IMG/VR virus record: IMGVR_UViG_3300040751_000847
Span: 1-21,247 of that record
DNA length: 21,247 bases
Source of the DNA: a virus
Reading direction: 5' to 3' (one strand)
The position numbers were made by a program, and so were the translations under genes. The notes below the pieces were generated by a model, which saw only the letters and a list, made by a program, of their open reading frames with translations, made no database searches and was not told the DNA's origin. Numbering within the stretch: the stretch's first letter is position 1; each line of letters begins with the position of its first letter. Shown here piece by piece: positions 1 to 7,037 of the stretch.

Positions 1-1
1 T

Positions 2-124
2 GTGGACGCAAGCGCAATTGATCAGCAAAACCTTGTAGCATCGCTGATGTATTTAGCTTTTGAGTCAGGAAAGGTTGTTGGAAGGTCAGAACTTCAATCT
101 GAGTTAAAGCTGCTGCTGGCCTAA
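2..124 (+). CDS. C-terminal end of a hypothetical protein (5' partial)
   Basis: A frame open from the left edge ends at TAA 122-124 and gives 40 residues, beginning VDASAIDQQN and ending SELQSELKLLLA. The segment is a plausible amphipathic helical tail with no recognisable motif. The start lies outside the window, so neither family nor length can be judged. It sits 52 bp upstream of the next plus-strand gene, in the same direction, which is the main support for it being real. Its base composition is lower in GC than the genes that follow. Confidence 0.45.
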   Translation: MDASAIDQQNLVASLMYLAFESGKVVGRSELQSELKLLLA

Positions 125-176
125 AACATCGCCATCATAGCCGCCGCATTGGCCGCGCAAGTTGAAAGGATAAGAA

Positions 177-512
177 ATGAGTGATGCACCAGAAAAAATC
201 CGAACCAATGCTGCTGGCAATGCAATCGTTACGCCTCACCCTGTTTGGGATACGGACGTCGAATACATCCGCGCCGACCACGTTGACGCCCTTAAGCCTG
301 TGACGCATGGCCCGAATTGGGAAGGCTTTGCGCGTGACTTGATGGAACACTGGCCTGTGCGCGATGTGGACGGCTCGGAGTTGTTTGACGCAGCCTTGCG
401 AAACGGCCTGATCCAAGAAATCCCCGGCGGGTACGATCCAGAACAACACATTGACGCCGAGTGCGTCTGCCCGGAGAAAGGCGACCCTTGGTATGAGTAT
501 GCCTTCAAATAG
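177..512 (+). CDS. Small hypothetical phage protein
   Basis: This frame encodes 111 residues. ATG 177 has a good ribosome binding site, AAAGGA at 165-170 with 6 nt spacing. The protein is acidic and soluble with no signal peptide or membrane segment. The stretch WDTDVEYIRADHVDALKP resembles a short pattern (W..D..YIRAD) frequent in small phage and prophage proteins of unknown function. The C-terminal part has two Cys in the pattern ECVCPEKGD. I cannot assign a function. It is followed by tandem hairpins before the polymerase gene, so it probably ends a transcription unit that began to the left of the window. Confidence 0.7.
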   Translation: MSDAPEKIRTNAAGNAIVTPHPVWDTDVEYIRADHVDALKPVTHGPNWEGFARDLMEHWPVRDVDGSELFDAALRNGLIQEIPGGYDPEQHIDAECVCPEKGDPWYEYAFK

Positions 513-515
513 AAC

Positions 516-546
516 AAAAACCCCGCCGGTTGAGGCTCCGGCGGGG
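516..546 (-). terminator. Strong hairpin with T-tract on the minus strand
   Basis: CCCCGCCGG (521-529) pairs perfectly with CCGGCGGGG (538-546) around an 8-nt loop. The A-tract 516-520 lies on the 5' side, so the intrinsic-terminator arrangement (stem then T-run) is on the minus strand. On the plus strand the stem has no U-tract. It lies between two plus-strand genes, so its orientation is unexpected. It could block antisense transcription, or act as a plus-strand RNA processing or attenuating hairpin. Confidence 0.6.
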
Positions 547-547
547 C

Positions 548-569
548 GTATCGCTTGGGGTAGCGATAC
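548..569. other. Second perfect hairpin directly after the first
   Basis: GTATCGCT (548-555) and AGCGATAC (562-569) form a perfect 8-bp stem with a 6-nt loop (556-561). It starts one base after the preceding 9-bp stem. It has no T-tract on either side. Its role is unknown: it may be part of a tandem terminator or mRNA-stability structure in the 132-bp gap between the 111-aa gene and the DNA polymerase. Confidence 0.55.
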
Positions 570-606
570 CTGCGTCCGGCAGGCACGGCCATCCAGTCCT
601 CTGGGT

Positions 607-624
607 GTGCTTACACGTCAACAC
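607..624 (+). promoter_or_regulatory. Leader repeat copy 1 (upstream of DNA polymerase)
   Basis: GTGCTTACACGTCAACAC matches the copies at 7061-7078 and 8729-8746 at 15 of 18 positions each. It ends 20 nt before the DNA polymerase start. All three copies are on the plus strand in true intergenic gaps just ahead of genes, which suggests a phage promoter or regulator binding site. The function is inferred from position only. Confidence 0.45.
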
Positions 625-644
625 AAACAGGCATGTAGGTCAAT

Positions 645-2591
645 ATGGATATAGCTACCGTAGACTTAGAAACTTTCTGGGGCGTTGGACATTCCCTCAC
701 AAAGATGTCCCCGATCCAATACTGTATGCACAAAGACACCGACATTATCAGTTGCGCGTTTAAGTTCAACGACGGTCCAACCGAAGTGATTTTCGGGGAA
801 GACGAGGTAATAGAATATGCGTCCAAGGTGGACTGGTCCAAATACTTCGTGGTCGGCCACAACATGTCGGGCTTTGACGCCATGATATTGGCGTGGCGCA
901 TGGGTGTTAAGCCGAAACTCTGGGGCTGCACATTAGCCATGGCTCGACCGATTCACGCGAAGGATGTTGGCCTGTCTCTCGGCAAACTGGTTGAACACTA
1001 CGGACTCGGAGTCAAAGACAACACGGCTCTGGTGCAGACCAAGGGCAAACGACTGGCAGACTTCACGCTCGATGAAATCAACGCGATGCGGAAGTACAAC
1101 GCCGACGATGTTGACCAGTGCTATGGCCTGTTCAGACGACTCATCAAGCAGACACCCAAGGACGAATTGCGCCTCATCGACCTGACAATTCGTATGCTCG
1201 TTGAGCCACAGTTTGACGCAGACATTAACCTGCTGGCGCAGACCCACGAAGAGGAGTCAGAGCGCAAAGAGGAAGTTCTGCGGCAGCTCGGTGAAATTCT
1301 CTACAACGACGTACCAGCTAGGGCATCGGCGCGTATCATCCTCGGAAAAGACCTCGGAGACCCGGACGAAGTGCGGCGTATGCTCATGTCTGCGGCACAG
1401 TTCAGGTCTCTGCTGGAGGCTCTGGGTGTGGAAGTACCCACGAAGGTTTCACCAACCACTGGCAAGGAGATACCCGCACTGGCTAAATCGGACGAGGCGT
1501 TTCTGGCGTTACAGAAGCATGAGAACCCTCTGGTGGCACATGCTGCTGCTGCACGGCTCGATGCCAAGAGCACACTGCTGCAAACCCGGATCAACGCTTT
1601 CCTCGATGCAGCCCAAGCACACCCGAAGCGCAAGGTTCCTATCCCACTAAAGTATTATGGTGCGGATACGACAGGGCGCTGGTCAGGCTGGGGCTACAAC
1701 CCGCAGAACCTACCTCGCGTAAACCCGAAAGACCCGAAACCAACAGACGCTTTGCGAAAGTCACTGCGGGCACCCAAGGGGCATAAGGTTGTAGTAGCTG
1801 ACCTGTCCGGCATCGAACTGCGGGTCAACATGTTCCTGTGGAAAGTTCCCTACGCCATGGCGCTTTTTCAGGACGACCCAGAGAACGCCGACCTGTACCG
1901 ATACTTTGCCGCGAACGACCTCTACCACATACCGGAAGCAGAGGTGGAAAAGACCCAGCGGCAGGTAGGTAAAGTCGCTCACCTAGGTCTAGGTTTCGGC
2001 GCTGGCGGACCCACGTTCCAAGTGGTTGCCCGACTTATGGGTGGTGTAGACATGGACCTCGATGAAGCCCAGTCAGTGGTTAACAAATACCGTGCGGCGC
2101 ATCCAGAGATCGTCAAAGGCTGGAAGACGTGCCACCGCTCGCTGGCTACTATCATGCGTGGTGCGACAGGCGGTGCCATCGACCCGTGGGGGATGATTAT
2201 ACCAGTGCCGGAAGGTTTGCAGACACCCAAGGGGGTCATTCGATACCCGAACCTGCGGACGGAATATAACCCTGATCGGCAAAGCCAAGAGTTTGTCTAT
2301 GGCGACGGTCGGCACAAGGCTCGCATCTACGCTGGGAAGATCGACGAGAACATAGTCCAGCACCTAGCCCGCAATGTCATAGCAGATAACATGCTCACTG
2401 TGCAGCGCGTAACAGGCTACCGCCCTGCCCTGACTGTTCACGACGAACTTGTCTACGTGGCACCAGACAGCGAAGCTGAAGACCTGCTCGATGAAGTCCA
2501 GAAAATCATGCGGACACCGCCGACATGGTGGCCAGAGCTTGTCACTTGGAGTGAAGGCGACATCGCAGACACTTACGGTGACGCAAAGTAG
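645..2591 (+). CDS. Family A DNA polymerase with 3'-5' exonuclease domain
   Basis: This 648-aa protein is the probable replicative DNA polymerase. The N-terminal DEDDy proofreading domain shows D7-x-E9 (VDLET), D78 in GHNMSGFD and Y151-x3-D155 (YNADD). The polymerase domain shows motif A D386-LSGI-E391-L-R393, O-helix R439-x3-K443-x3-L447-G448, and motif C H599-D600-E601 (VHDELVY). No 5'-3' exonuclease domain is present, as in T7-like polymerases, and the length is somewhat below T7 gp5 (704 aa). The residue equivalent to E. coli Phe762 is Leu447, and Tyr766 is replaced by Phe451. ATG 645 has AGGT at 637-640 as a short Shine-Dalgarno sequence. The gene opens the replication block and is preceded by a leader repeat. 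Confidence 0.96.
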   Translation: MDIATVDLETFWGVGHSLTKMSPIQYCMHKDTDIISCAFKFNDGPTEVIFGEDEVIEYASKVDWSKYFVVGHNMSGFDAMILAWRMGVKPKLWGCTLAMARPIHAKDVGLSLGKLVEHYGLGVKDNTALVQTKGKRLADFTLDEINAMRKYNADDVDQCYGLFRRLIKQTPKDELRLIDLTIRMLVEPQFDADINLLAQTHEEESERKEEVLRQLGEILYNDVPARASARIILGKDLGDPDEVRRMLMSAAQFRSLLEALGVEVPTKVSPTTGKEIPALAKSDEAFLALQKHENPLVAHAAAARLDAKSTLLQTRINAFLDAAQAHPKRKVPIPLKYYGADTTGRWSGWGYNPQNLPRVNPKDPKPTDALRKSLRAPKGHKVVVADLSGIELRVNMFLWKVPYAMALFQDDPENADLYRYFAANDLYHIPEAEVEKTQRQVGKVAHLGLGFGAGGPTFQVVARLMGGVDMDLDEAQSVVNKYRAAHPEIVKGWKTCHRSLATIMRGATGGAIDPWGMIIPVPEGLQTPKGVIRYPNLRTEYNPDRQSQEFVYGDGRHKARIYAGKIDENIVQHLARNVIADNMLTVQRVTGYRPALTVHDELVYVAPDSEAEDLLDEVQKIMRTPPTWWPELVTWSEGDIADTYGDAK

Positions 2592-2719
2592 CATAAAACA
2601 AGACTTGAAAACGTGAGGTGGACACATAAGACGTCCCGTGGCAGTATAAACTTACATGAGCACACAAAAACGCACTTGTATGTGCATACGTGTTGCTAAA
2701 ACACCAAGGGGATGTTAAA
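2592..2719 (+). promoter_or_regulatory. Leader region with small dyads upstream of hypothetical gene
   Basis: This 128-bp gap has no gene. It contains the dyad GTATG-TG-CATAC (around 2678-2689) and a TTGCTAAAACACC stretch just before the ribosome binding site, partly like the 18-bp leader repeat but with a deletion. TTGAAA (2605-2610) and TATAAA (2645-2650) occur but are too far apart for a standard sigma70 promoter. A promoter or operator here is likely from position (the gap lies between two genes of an otherwise packed block), but I cannot define it. Confidence 0.25.
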
Positions 2720-3286
2720 GTGGTAAAAAGTAGAGAAAACGGAGGGCTTCGCCACACAACAGATTTGTTATTAGGAAGCCCAAGCAACGCCGCAGTTTGG
2801 TTAAAAACCGCTGACAGGTACATCCAGAGCTACTTGGAAGACCCCAAGGGGTTTGTTCTACCTAAAGACTACGCCTTCCTGCGACCGTTAATTGAGCACT
2901 ATGCCTACGACCTTGAGGGTTTCGTTCACTACGTTGTCGGCGTCCGCGACTGTTTTGAAAGAAAGACAGCGCCGTTCGTAAGTTTGCAGCAGCTATACCG
3001 AACCATCATGGGCAGGTACGTGCAACAGGTTCGCAGAGAACGCGCAGACAGAGCAATAGCCAAGGCTCAGGAACTTTATGGTGACACGGACTTTCACACC
3101 CGACTACAGTGGGTCTCCAAACTTGAGCACGACTGGGCGCAGAGGCGGCTAGATTTTCTGGCAAAGTATAGAGAGCGGTCAGAGAACAACAGGATTAGCA
3201 CCGACGAGCGCACTGAGCTGCTTGCTGAGTTTTGGGACGCGATAGAAACAGAAATACACAACGGGGAACTACCACCTTGGAACTAA
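2720..3286 (+). CDS. Hypothetical phage protein, 188 aa
   Basis: I recognise no family. The protein is hydrophilic and mostly helical, with a charged central segment rich in Arg, Glu and Lys (around QVRRERADRAIAKAQE) that could form a coiled coil, and it ends GELPPWN. There is no signal peptide or membrane segment. I choose GTG 2720 because AAGGGGA at 2706-2712 gives a strong Shine-Dalgarno sequence 7 nt upstream. The upstream in-frame GTG at 2690 would place that site inside the gene. It lies between the DNA polymerase and a PD-(D/E)XK nuclease and overlaps the latter by about 10 bp, so a role in DNA replication or processing is possible but unproven. Confidence 0.8.
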   Translation: MVKSRENGGLRHTTDLLLGSPSNAAVWLKTADRYIQSYLEDPKGFVLPKDYAFLRPLIEHYAYDLEGFVHYVVGVRDCFERKTAPFVSLQQLYRTIMGRYVQQVRRERADRAIAKAQELYGDTDFHTRLQWVSKLEHDWAQRRLDFLAKYRERSENNRISTDERTELLAEFWDAIETEIHNGELPPWN

Positions 3287-3942
3287 ATAAAGCATGGAGC
3301 TACTCTGCGCTCACAGCGTTCGAGACTTGCCCGCACAGGTTCAACCTGACGCGGGTGACGAAGAAGGTAACAGAACCGCAAACGGAAGCGACGATCTGGG
3401 GAAACAAAGTCCACAAGGCTTTGGAACTGTACGCCAGAGAGAGCAAGCCGTTACCGAAAGACCTCAAGCGGTGTGCTCGGTATGTCGATAAAATTATGAG
3501 CTATGAGGGCAAGCGCGTCATTGAAGAACGTGTGGCTCTGGATCGCAATTTGCGCCCCACCAAGTGGATGGCCAAAAACGTATGGGTGCGCGGTGTTATC
3601 GACATTGGCGTGGTTGGTTCGGAGCGGGCGTACCTGCTCGACTGGAAAACCGGAAAACGCAAGCCGGACTCAGACCAGCTAAAGTTATTCGCGGCATTGG
3701 CCTTCGCCATGTACCCATGGGTCGACAGCGTAGTGACCGGTTTCATCTGGCTCAAGTCCGGCGAGTTCGACAAAGAGGTGTTCACGCGTGACCAGCTGAC
3801 AGAAATCTGGGGCGAGTTTCACCCTCGCCTAAATCGACTTGCTAACGCGTATGCAGAAGACAAGTGGGCGAAGCGTCCGAGCGGGCTGTGCCGTAACTGG
3901 TGCCCGGTAGGTCAGAAATTGTGCGAATTTTGCGGACAGTGA
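3277..3942 (+). CDS. PD-(D/E)XK nuclease (RecB/Cas4-like)
   Basis: This 221-aa protein is a probable DNA exonuclease of the PD-(D/E)XK superfamily. The N-terminus WSYSALTAFETCPHRF is typical of RecB/Cas4-type nucleases. The core has a conserved His region (GNKVHKALELYA), then D122-W-K124 (YLLDWKTG) as the D-x-K metal site, then a QLKLFA motif. Cys18 plus C-terminal Cys205, Cys209, Cys216 and Cys219 could bind a 4Fe-4S cluster or zinc, as in Cas4/AddB proteins. No in-frame ATG fits. TTG 3277 is preceded by GGGGA (3263-3267) at 9 nt and starts the typical N-terminus. It overlaps the previous gene by 10 bp, which suggests coupling. Start codon choice is the least certain point. Confidence 0.88.
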   Translation: MELNKAWSYSALTAFETCPHRFNLTRVTKKVTEPQTEATIWGNKVHKALELYARESKPLPKDLKRCARYVDKIMSYEGKRVIEERVALDRNLRPTKWMAKNVWVRGVIDIGVVGSERAYLLDWKTGKRKPDSDQLKLFAALAFAMYPWVDSVVTGFIWLKSGEFDKEVFTRDQLTEIWGEFHPRLNRLANAYAEDKWAKRPSGLCRNWCPVGQKLCEFCGQ

Positions 3943-3948
3943 GGATGT

Positions 3949-4107
3949 ATGTGCCGTTTCGAAAGCGACGATATACGGTCAATGAGCGACAAAGAATTGG
4001 TCGAACACGTGACCAGACAGGAGAGTGTTACACCTCTGGAAAACGAGCTGAAACACCGGCTTGAGCATTACGTGGAAATCTACGGAGAACCTGAACAGTG
4101 GGAATGA
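3949..4107 (+). CDS. Small acidic hypothetical protein, 52 aa
   Basis: ATG 3949 to TGA 4107 encodes 52 residues (MCRFESDDIRSMSDKEL to GEPEQWE). GAGG at 3941-3944 gives a ribosome binding site with short (4 nt) spacing. The protein is predicted to be helical, with a DKELVEHV...LENELKHRLEHYVE stretch like a short coiled coil. The stop overlaps the ATG of the next gene (ATGA), typical of coupled phage genes. No function is recognised. A competing ATG at 3945 in another frame has worse spacing and a poor composition. Confidence 0.7.
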   Translation: MCRFESDDIRSMSDKELVEHVTRQESVTPLENELKHRLEHYVEIYGEPEQWE

Positions 4108-4424
4108 CACCAGAGGGCAAAGTAAAAAAGGCCATAAAAGAATACCTCAAGTCCATCGGGGCGTGGTACTATATGCCCGTGTCTAACGGTATGGGTAGAG
4201 TTGGGTGTCCGGACATTCTTGTCTGTTGGGAAGGTCGCTTTATCGCAATCGAAACCAAAGCTCCGGGTAAGCGCAAAAACACAACTCCAAACCAAGACCG
4301 AGAGATAGACGCGATCAATAGTGCTAACGGGTTGGCACTTGTCGTGGATGATGTGGAGCAGGTTAAGACTGCCTTCTCCCTCATAGAGCAAGGAGAAGAA
4401 TATGTCGAAATCCTCCAAAAATGA
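4104..4424 (+). CDS. VRR-NUC domain nuclease
   Basis: This 106-aa single-domain protein matches the VRR-NUC branch of the PD-(D/E)XK superfamily (virus-type replication-repair nucleases, related to the Holliday-junction-resolvase fold). Key residues are visible: G34-C-P-D37 (metal site), E50-T-K52 in FIAIETKAPG, and Q64. The N-terminus MTPEGKVKKAIKEYL is the usual start of the family. I choose ATG 4104, which overlaps the upstream TGA. GTG 4098 would add two residues and sits 8 nt from GGAGAA (4084-4089), so it is a credible alternative. Likely role: cleaving branched or replicating phage DNA. Confidence 0.92.
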   Translation: MTPEGKVKKAIKEYLKSIGAWYYMPVSNGMGRVGCPDILVCWEGRFIAIETKAPGKRKNTTPNQDREIDAINSANGLALVVDDVEQVKTAFSLIEQGEEYVEILQK

Positions 4425-4674
4425 GTTGGCGACTAAGGCGAAGTACAACAGACGCCCTGACGTCCAGAAGAAGCGCGTGGCCAACAACAAGGCGAGGCGC
4501 GAAGCCATCGCTGATGGCCGCGCAAAAAAGGGCGACGGCAAAGACGTACACCACGTCAAGCCTCTGGATAAGGGCGGCAGCACCGCAAAATCCAACACCA
4601 AGGTCGTCAGCCAGAAGACCAATCGCGGTTGGCGCAAAGACCACCCCGGCATGTACACGAAAGGAAAGACATAA
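4402..4674 (+). CDS. HNH-like endonuclease, small and basic
   Basis: This 90-aa, strongly basic protein has an AGGAG ribosome binding site (4391-4395) 6 nt before ATG 4402. The pattern DVHHVKPLDKGGS (H50, H51) followed by N65 and N74 or H81 resembles the beta-beta-alpha metal fold of HNH nucleases. The N-terminal 45 residues are Lys/Arg-rich and probably bind DNA. No zinc-knuckle cysteines are present. It overlaps the VRR-NUC gene by 23 bp and its stop overlaps the next ATG. Being small and tightly coupled, it looks like a phage gene rather than an inserted homing endonuclease. The family assignment rests on a short motif. Confidence 0.72.
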   Translation: MSKSSKNELATKAKYNRRPDVQKKRVANNKARREAIADGRAKKGDGKDVHHVKPLDKGGSTAKSNTKVVSQKTNRGWRKDHPGMYTKGKT

Positions 4675-4964
4675 TGTCCAAGGAAAAAGACCCGCGACTC
4701 GCTCGCGCTGGCGTCGATGGTTATAACAAGCCTAGACGCACACCGAACCATCCGACAAAATCCCACATCGTGGTCGCCAAAGCAGGCAGCCAAGTGAAGA
4801 CGATCCGGTTCGGAGAACAGGGTGCCACGACTGCCGGGAAGCCAAAAGCTGGCGAGTCCGAGGCTATGAAAAAGAAACGAGACAGTTTCAAAGCACGCCA
4901 CAGCAAGAACATCTCGAAGGGCAAGATGAGCGCGGCGTACTGGGCCGACAAAGTTAAGTGGTGA
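4674..4964 (+). CDS. Small basic conserved phage protein (possibly DUF6321)
   Basis: This 96-aa protein starts at ATG 4674, sharing its A with the upstream TAA, 7 nt after AAAGGAAAG. It is Lys/Arg-rich with a disordered middle. The C-terminus, SFKARHSKNISKGKMSAAYW followed by ADKVKW, is a signature I recall from a small conserved phage family, probably DUF6321, often found near nucleases and polymerases. Its function is unknown. The basic charge suggests DNA or RNA binding (inference). The DUF number is from memory and should be checked. Confidence 0.82.
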   Translation: MSKEKDPRLARAGVDGYNKPRRTPNHPTKSHIVVAKAGSQVKTIRFGEQGATTAGKPKAGESEAMKKKRDSFKARHSKNISKGKMSAAYWADKVKW

Positions 4965-4972
4965 GGTGTAGA

Positions 4973-5512
4973 ATGTCCAACGAAGAAGAACGAGTGTGGC
5001 GATACCTGCTGAACAACCGGCAGGCCGACGCGAAAGACGTAGCCCTGAACTGCGATGTCAGCGAGTTTTACGCACAACGACTCATCAACCGCATAAGCTC
5101 TGAAAACTGGCGCAAACCTGCTAACGTGTGGCCACATAATGCGCAGCAGGATGAAGGTCGCAAAGACGACCAAGACAAGCCCCGCATGGACTTGCTACCG
5201 CCAGAGATGCTGGACGCTGTGGCTATGGTTCTTACTTTCGGCGCGGGAAAATATGGTGAGCGCAACTGGGAAAAGGGGATGGCGTGGGGCCGACCCTACG
5301 CTGCACTATTGCGCCACATGAACGCGTGGTGGGCTGGCGAAGATAAAGACCCGGAAACTGGGATGTCCCACCTGTGGCACGCTGGGTGCTGCATAGCGTT
5401 CCTGATCGCCTTCGAGTGTCGCGGTAGCGGCACAGATGACCGTAAAAAACTTGGAGTGTTTAGCGATGCTGGTGTGGCCCCAGAAAAAAGCTCTGATACT
5501 GAAATCGCGTAG
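4973..5512 (+). CDS. Winged-helix + dATP/dGTP diphosphohydrolase-like protein
   Basis: This protein has 179 residues. Residues 1-48 look like a helix-turn-helix/winged-helix unit (EERVWRYLLNNRQADAKDVA, DVSEFYAQRLINRI). Residues 67-155 match the all-alpha NTP-pyrophosphatase-like family annotated as dATP/dGTP diphosphohydrolase: KPRMDLLPPEML, FGAGKYGERNWEKG, YAALLRH, WWAGEDKDPETGMSHLWHA. Family members are related to MazZ of Z-DNA phages, which removes pyrophosphate from dATP/dGTP. No PurZ gene is in this window. The likely role is shaping dNTP pools. ATG 4973 follows GAGGTG (4963-4968). The 3' end overlaps the helicase gene by 47 bp. Confidence 0.85.
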   Translation: MSNEEERVWRYLLNNRQADAKDVALNCDVSEFYAQRLINRISSENWRKPANVWPHNAQQDEGRKDDQDKPRMDLLPPEMLDAVAMVLTFGAGKYGERNWEKGMAWGRPYAALLRHMNAWWAGEDKDPETGMSHLWHAGCCIAFLIAFECRGSGTDDRKKLGVFSDAGVAPEKSSDTEIA

Positions 5513-7037
5513 CCCCGACCGCATACTGAACACGATCCCGACAGCAAAGACATTCACAGTCAAAGGCACTCCATATGTAGCTGTGCCTCACAAGCCTGAC
5601 GAGACCCGTGTTCTCCGCGCGATGGGTTACGAAGCCCCTGCCCCGATCCGACACCTGTATGATTGGCCGGGTAGGTACAAACCGTTTGTGGCACAACGAG
5701 AAGCCGCTGCTTTCCTGTCGATGTATCCGAGAGCGTTCAACCTGTCAGAACTTGGCACAGGCAAGTCGCTGGCGTCTCTTTGGGCATACGACTACCTCAA
5801 AAAGATCGGTAGGGTGAACAAAGCCCTCATCATCTCACCACTATCCACACTGGAGCGCACATGGGCTGATGAGGTTTTCCAGCACTTTCCACATCTGGAG
5901 TGTGCTGTTCTCCACGGCTCTAAAGACAAACGGATCAAGCTGCTCAAACAGGATGTAGACATCTACATCATCAACCATGATGGTGTGAAGATCATCGAGC
6001 CGCATCTGAAAGATCGACCAGACATTGATCTGGTTATCATTGACGAGATCGCACAAGCCGCGCGTAACGCCAGTACCGACCGCTGGAAGGCTATAAATCG
6101 CGTGGTTAACCGGCACGATATACGCCGAGCGTGCTGGGGTATGACGGGTACTCCGACACCCAACGCTCCTACAGACGCATGGGCGCAGTGCCGCTTGGTT
6201 GTTCCCGATAAGGTGCCGCCGTACTTCAACCGCTTCAAACACCAAGTAATGAAGCAGATGTCCCAGTTCGTGTGGGTGCCCAAGAAGGAAGCCACGCAGG
6301 TCGTCAACGAGGTGATGCAGCCAGCCGTGCGGTTCACCAGAGACGAGTGCTTGGACCTGCCACCGCTCATGTTTGAGACGCGTAGTGTTGGTCTGACGAA
6401 GGAGCAGGACAAAGCGTACAAAGAGATGGTGTCCCGGCTCAGGGCTGAAGCCGACCAAGGCGAGATCACGGCAGTCAACGAGGCTGTTAAGATGGCCAAA
6501 CTGGTGCAGATCGCCTGTGGTGTGGTGTACGCCAACGACGGCTCAGAAGTCACGATACCGGCCAGCCCTCGCATCGACGAGGTGCGCAACATCGTCAGTA
6601 CCGCTGAGGGTAAGGTTATCGTGTTTGTACCGTTCGTGTCCTCGGTCAACATGGTTGCCAAGGAACTCAGTAAGAATTTCACCGTCGAGATTATCCACGG
6701 TGGGGTTAAGAAAGACGAGCGCGACCGCATCTTCGGCGCGTTTCAGAAAAGCAAAAGCCCGAGGGTTTTAGTGGCCCAACCGGCTGCCATGTCCCACGGC
6801 CTCACACTTACGGCGGCGTCCACGATAGTCTGGTACTCGTGCGTGACGTCAAACGAAGTCTTCGAACAAGCCAACGGGCGTATCAACCGCCCCGGCCAGA
6901 AGATGAACAACTTTATCATCATGCTCGAAGGCACACCCGTGGAGCAGCGCATCTACAAACGACTGCAAAACAAGCAGAAGATGCAGGGCGCTCTGTTGGA
7001 TGAAGTTAAAGCGGGACGGTCAGCTGTGATCGCTTGA
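5466..7037 (+). CDS. SF2/SNF2-family DNA helicase
   Basis: This 523-aa ATP-dependent translocase shows all main SF2 motifs: motif I E-L-G-T-G-K100-S, motif II D193-E194-I-A, motif III WGMTGTPTPN, motif V-region AMSHGLTLTAAS and motif VI Q468-A-N-G-R472-I-N-R475-P-G-Q478. The last is characteristic of SNF2-like proteins. It probably remodels DNA or forks, or displaces proteins or R-loops during phage replication and recombination. I choose ATG 5466 because GGAG (5453-5456) is 9 nt upstream and the resulting MLVWPQKKALILK start is typical of phage homologues. ATG 5436 is an alternative but lies further inside the upstream gene. Confidence 0.95.
   Translation: MLVWPQKKALILKSRSPDRILNTIPTAKTFTVKGTPYVAVPHKPDETRVLRAMGYEAPAPIRHLYDWPGRYKPFVAQREAAAFLSMYPRAFNLSELGTGKSLASLWAYDYLKKIGRVNKALIISPLSTLERTWADEVFQHFPHLECAVLHGSKDKRIKLLKQDVDIYIINHDGVKIIEPHLKDRPDIDLVIIDEIAQAARNASTDRWKAINRVVNRHDIRRACWGMTGTPTPNAPTDAWAQCRLVVPDKVPPYFNRFKHQVMKQMSQFVWVPKKEATQVVNEVMQPAVRFTRDECLDLPPLMFETRSVGLTKEQDKAYKEMVSRLRAEADQGEITAVNEAVKMAKLVQIACGVVYANDGSEVTIPASPRIDEVRNIVSTAEGKVIVFVPFVSSVNMVAKELSKNFTVEIIHGGVKKDERDRIFGAFQKSKSPRVLVAQPAAMSHGLTLTAASTIVWYSCVTSNEVFEQANGRINRPGQKMNNFIIMLEGTPVEQRIYKRLQNKQKMQGALLDEVKAGRSAVIA

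Noticed and set aside
125-184. Short peptide-like frame (IAIIAAALAAQVERIRNE) between the first two genes
   Set aside because: It lacks a usable start codon other than an internal TTG without a ribosome binding site, and it directly follows an in-frame stop. It could be a decayed remnant but cannot be supported.
3294-3491. ATG 3294 frame, the nearest ATG to the PD-(D/E)XK gene
   Set aside because: It is in a different frame from the nuclease motifs and gives a 65-residue product with no similarity. The nuclease must start at a TTG.
4080-4901. Long open frame on the minus strand (273 codons) opposite the VRR-NUC, HNH and following gene
   Set aside because: Three plus-strand genes with family motifs and good ribosome binding sites occupy the same DNA. 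The minus-strand product is Leu/Phe/Ser-rich with no motif.
5112-5126. CAAACCTGCTAAC shared with the leader before the primase
   Set aside because: It is inside the diphosphohydrolase coding region and lacks the second half of the 18-bp repeat, so chance is likely.
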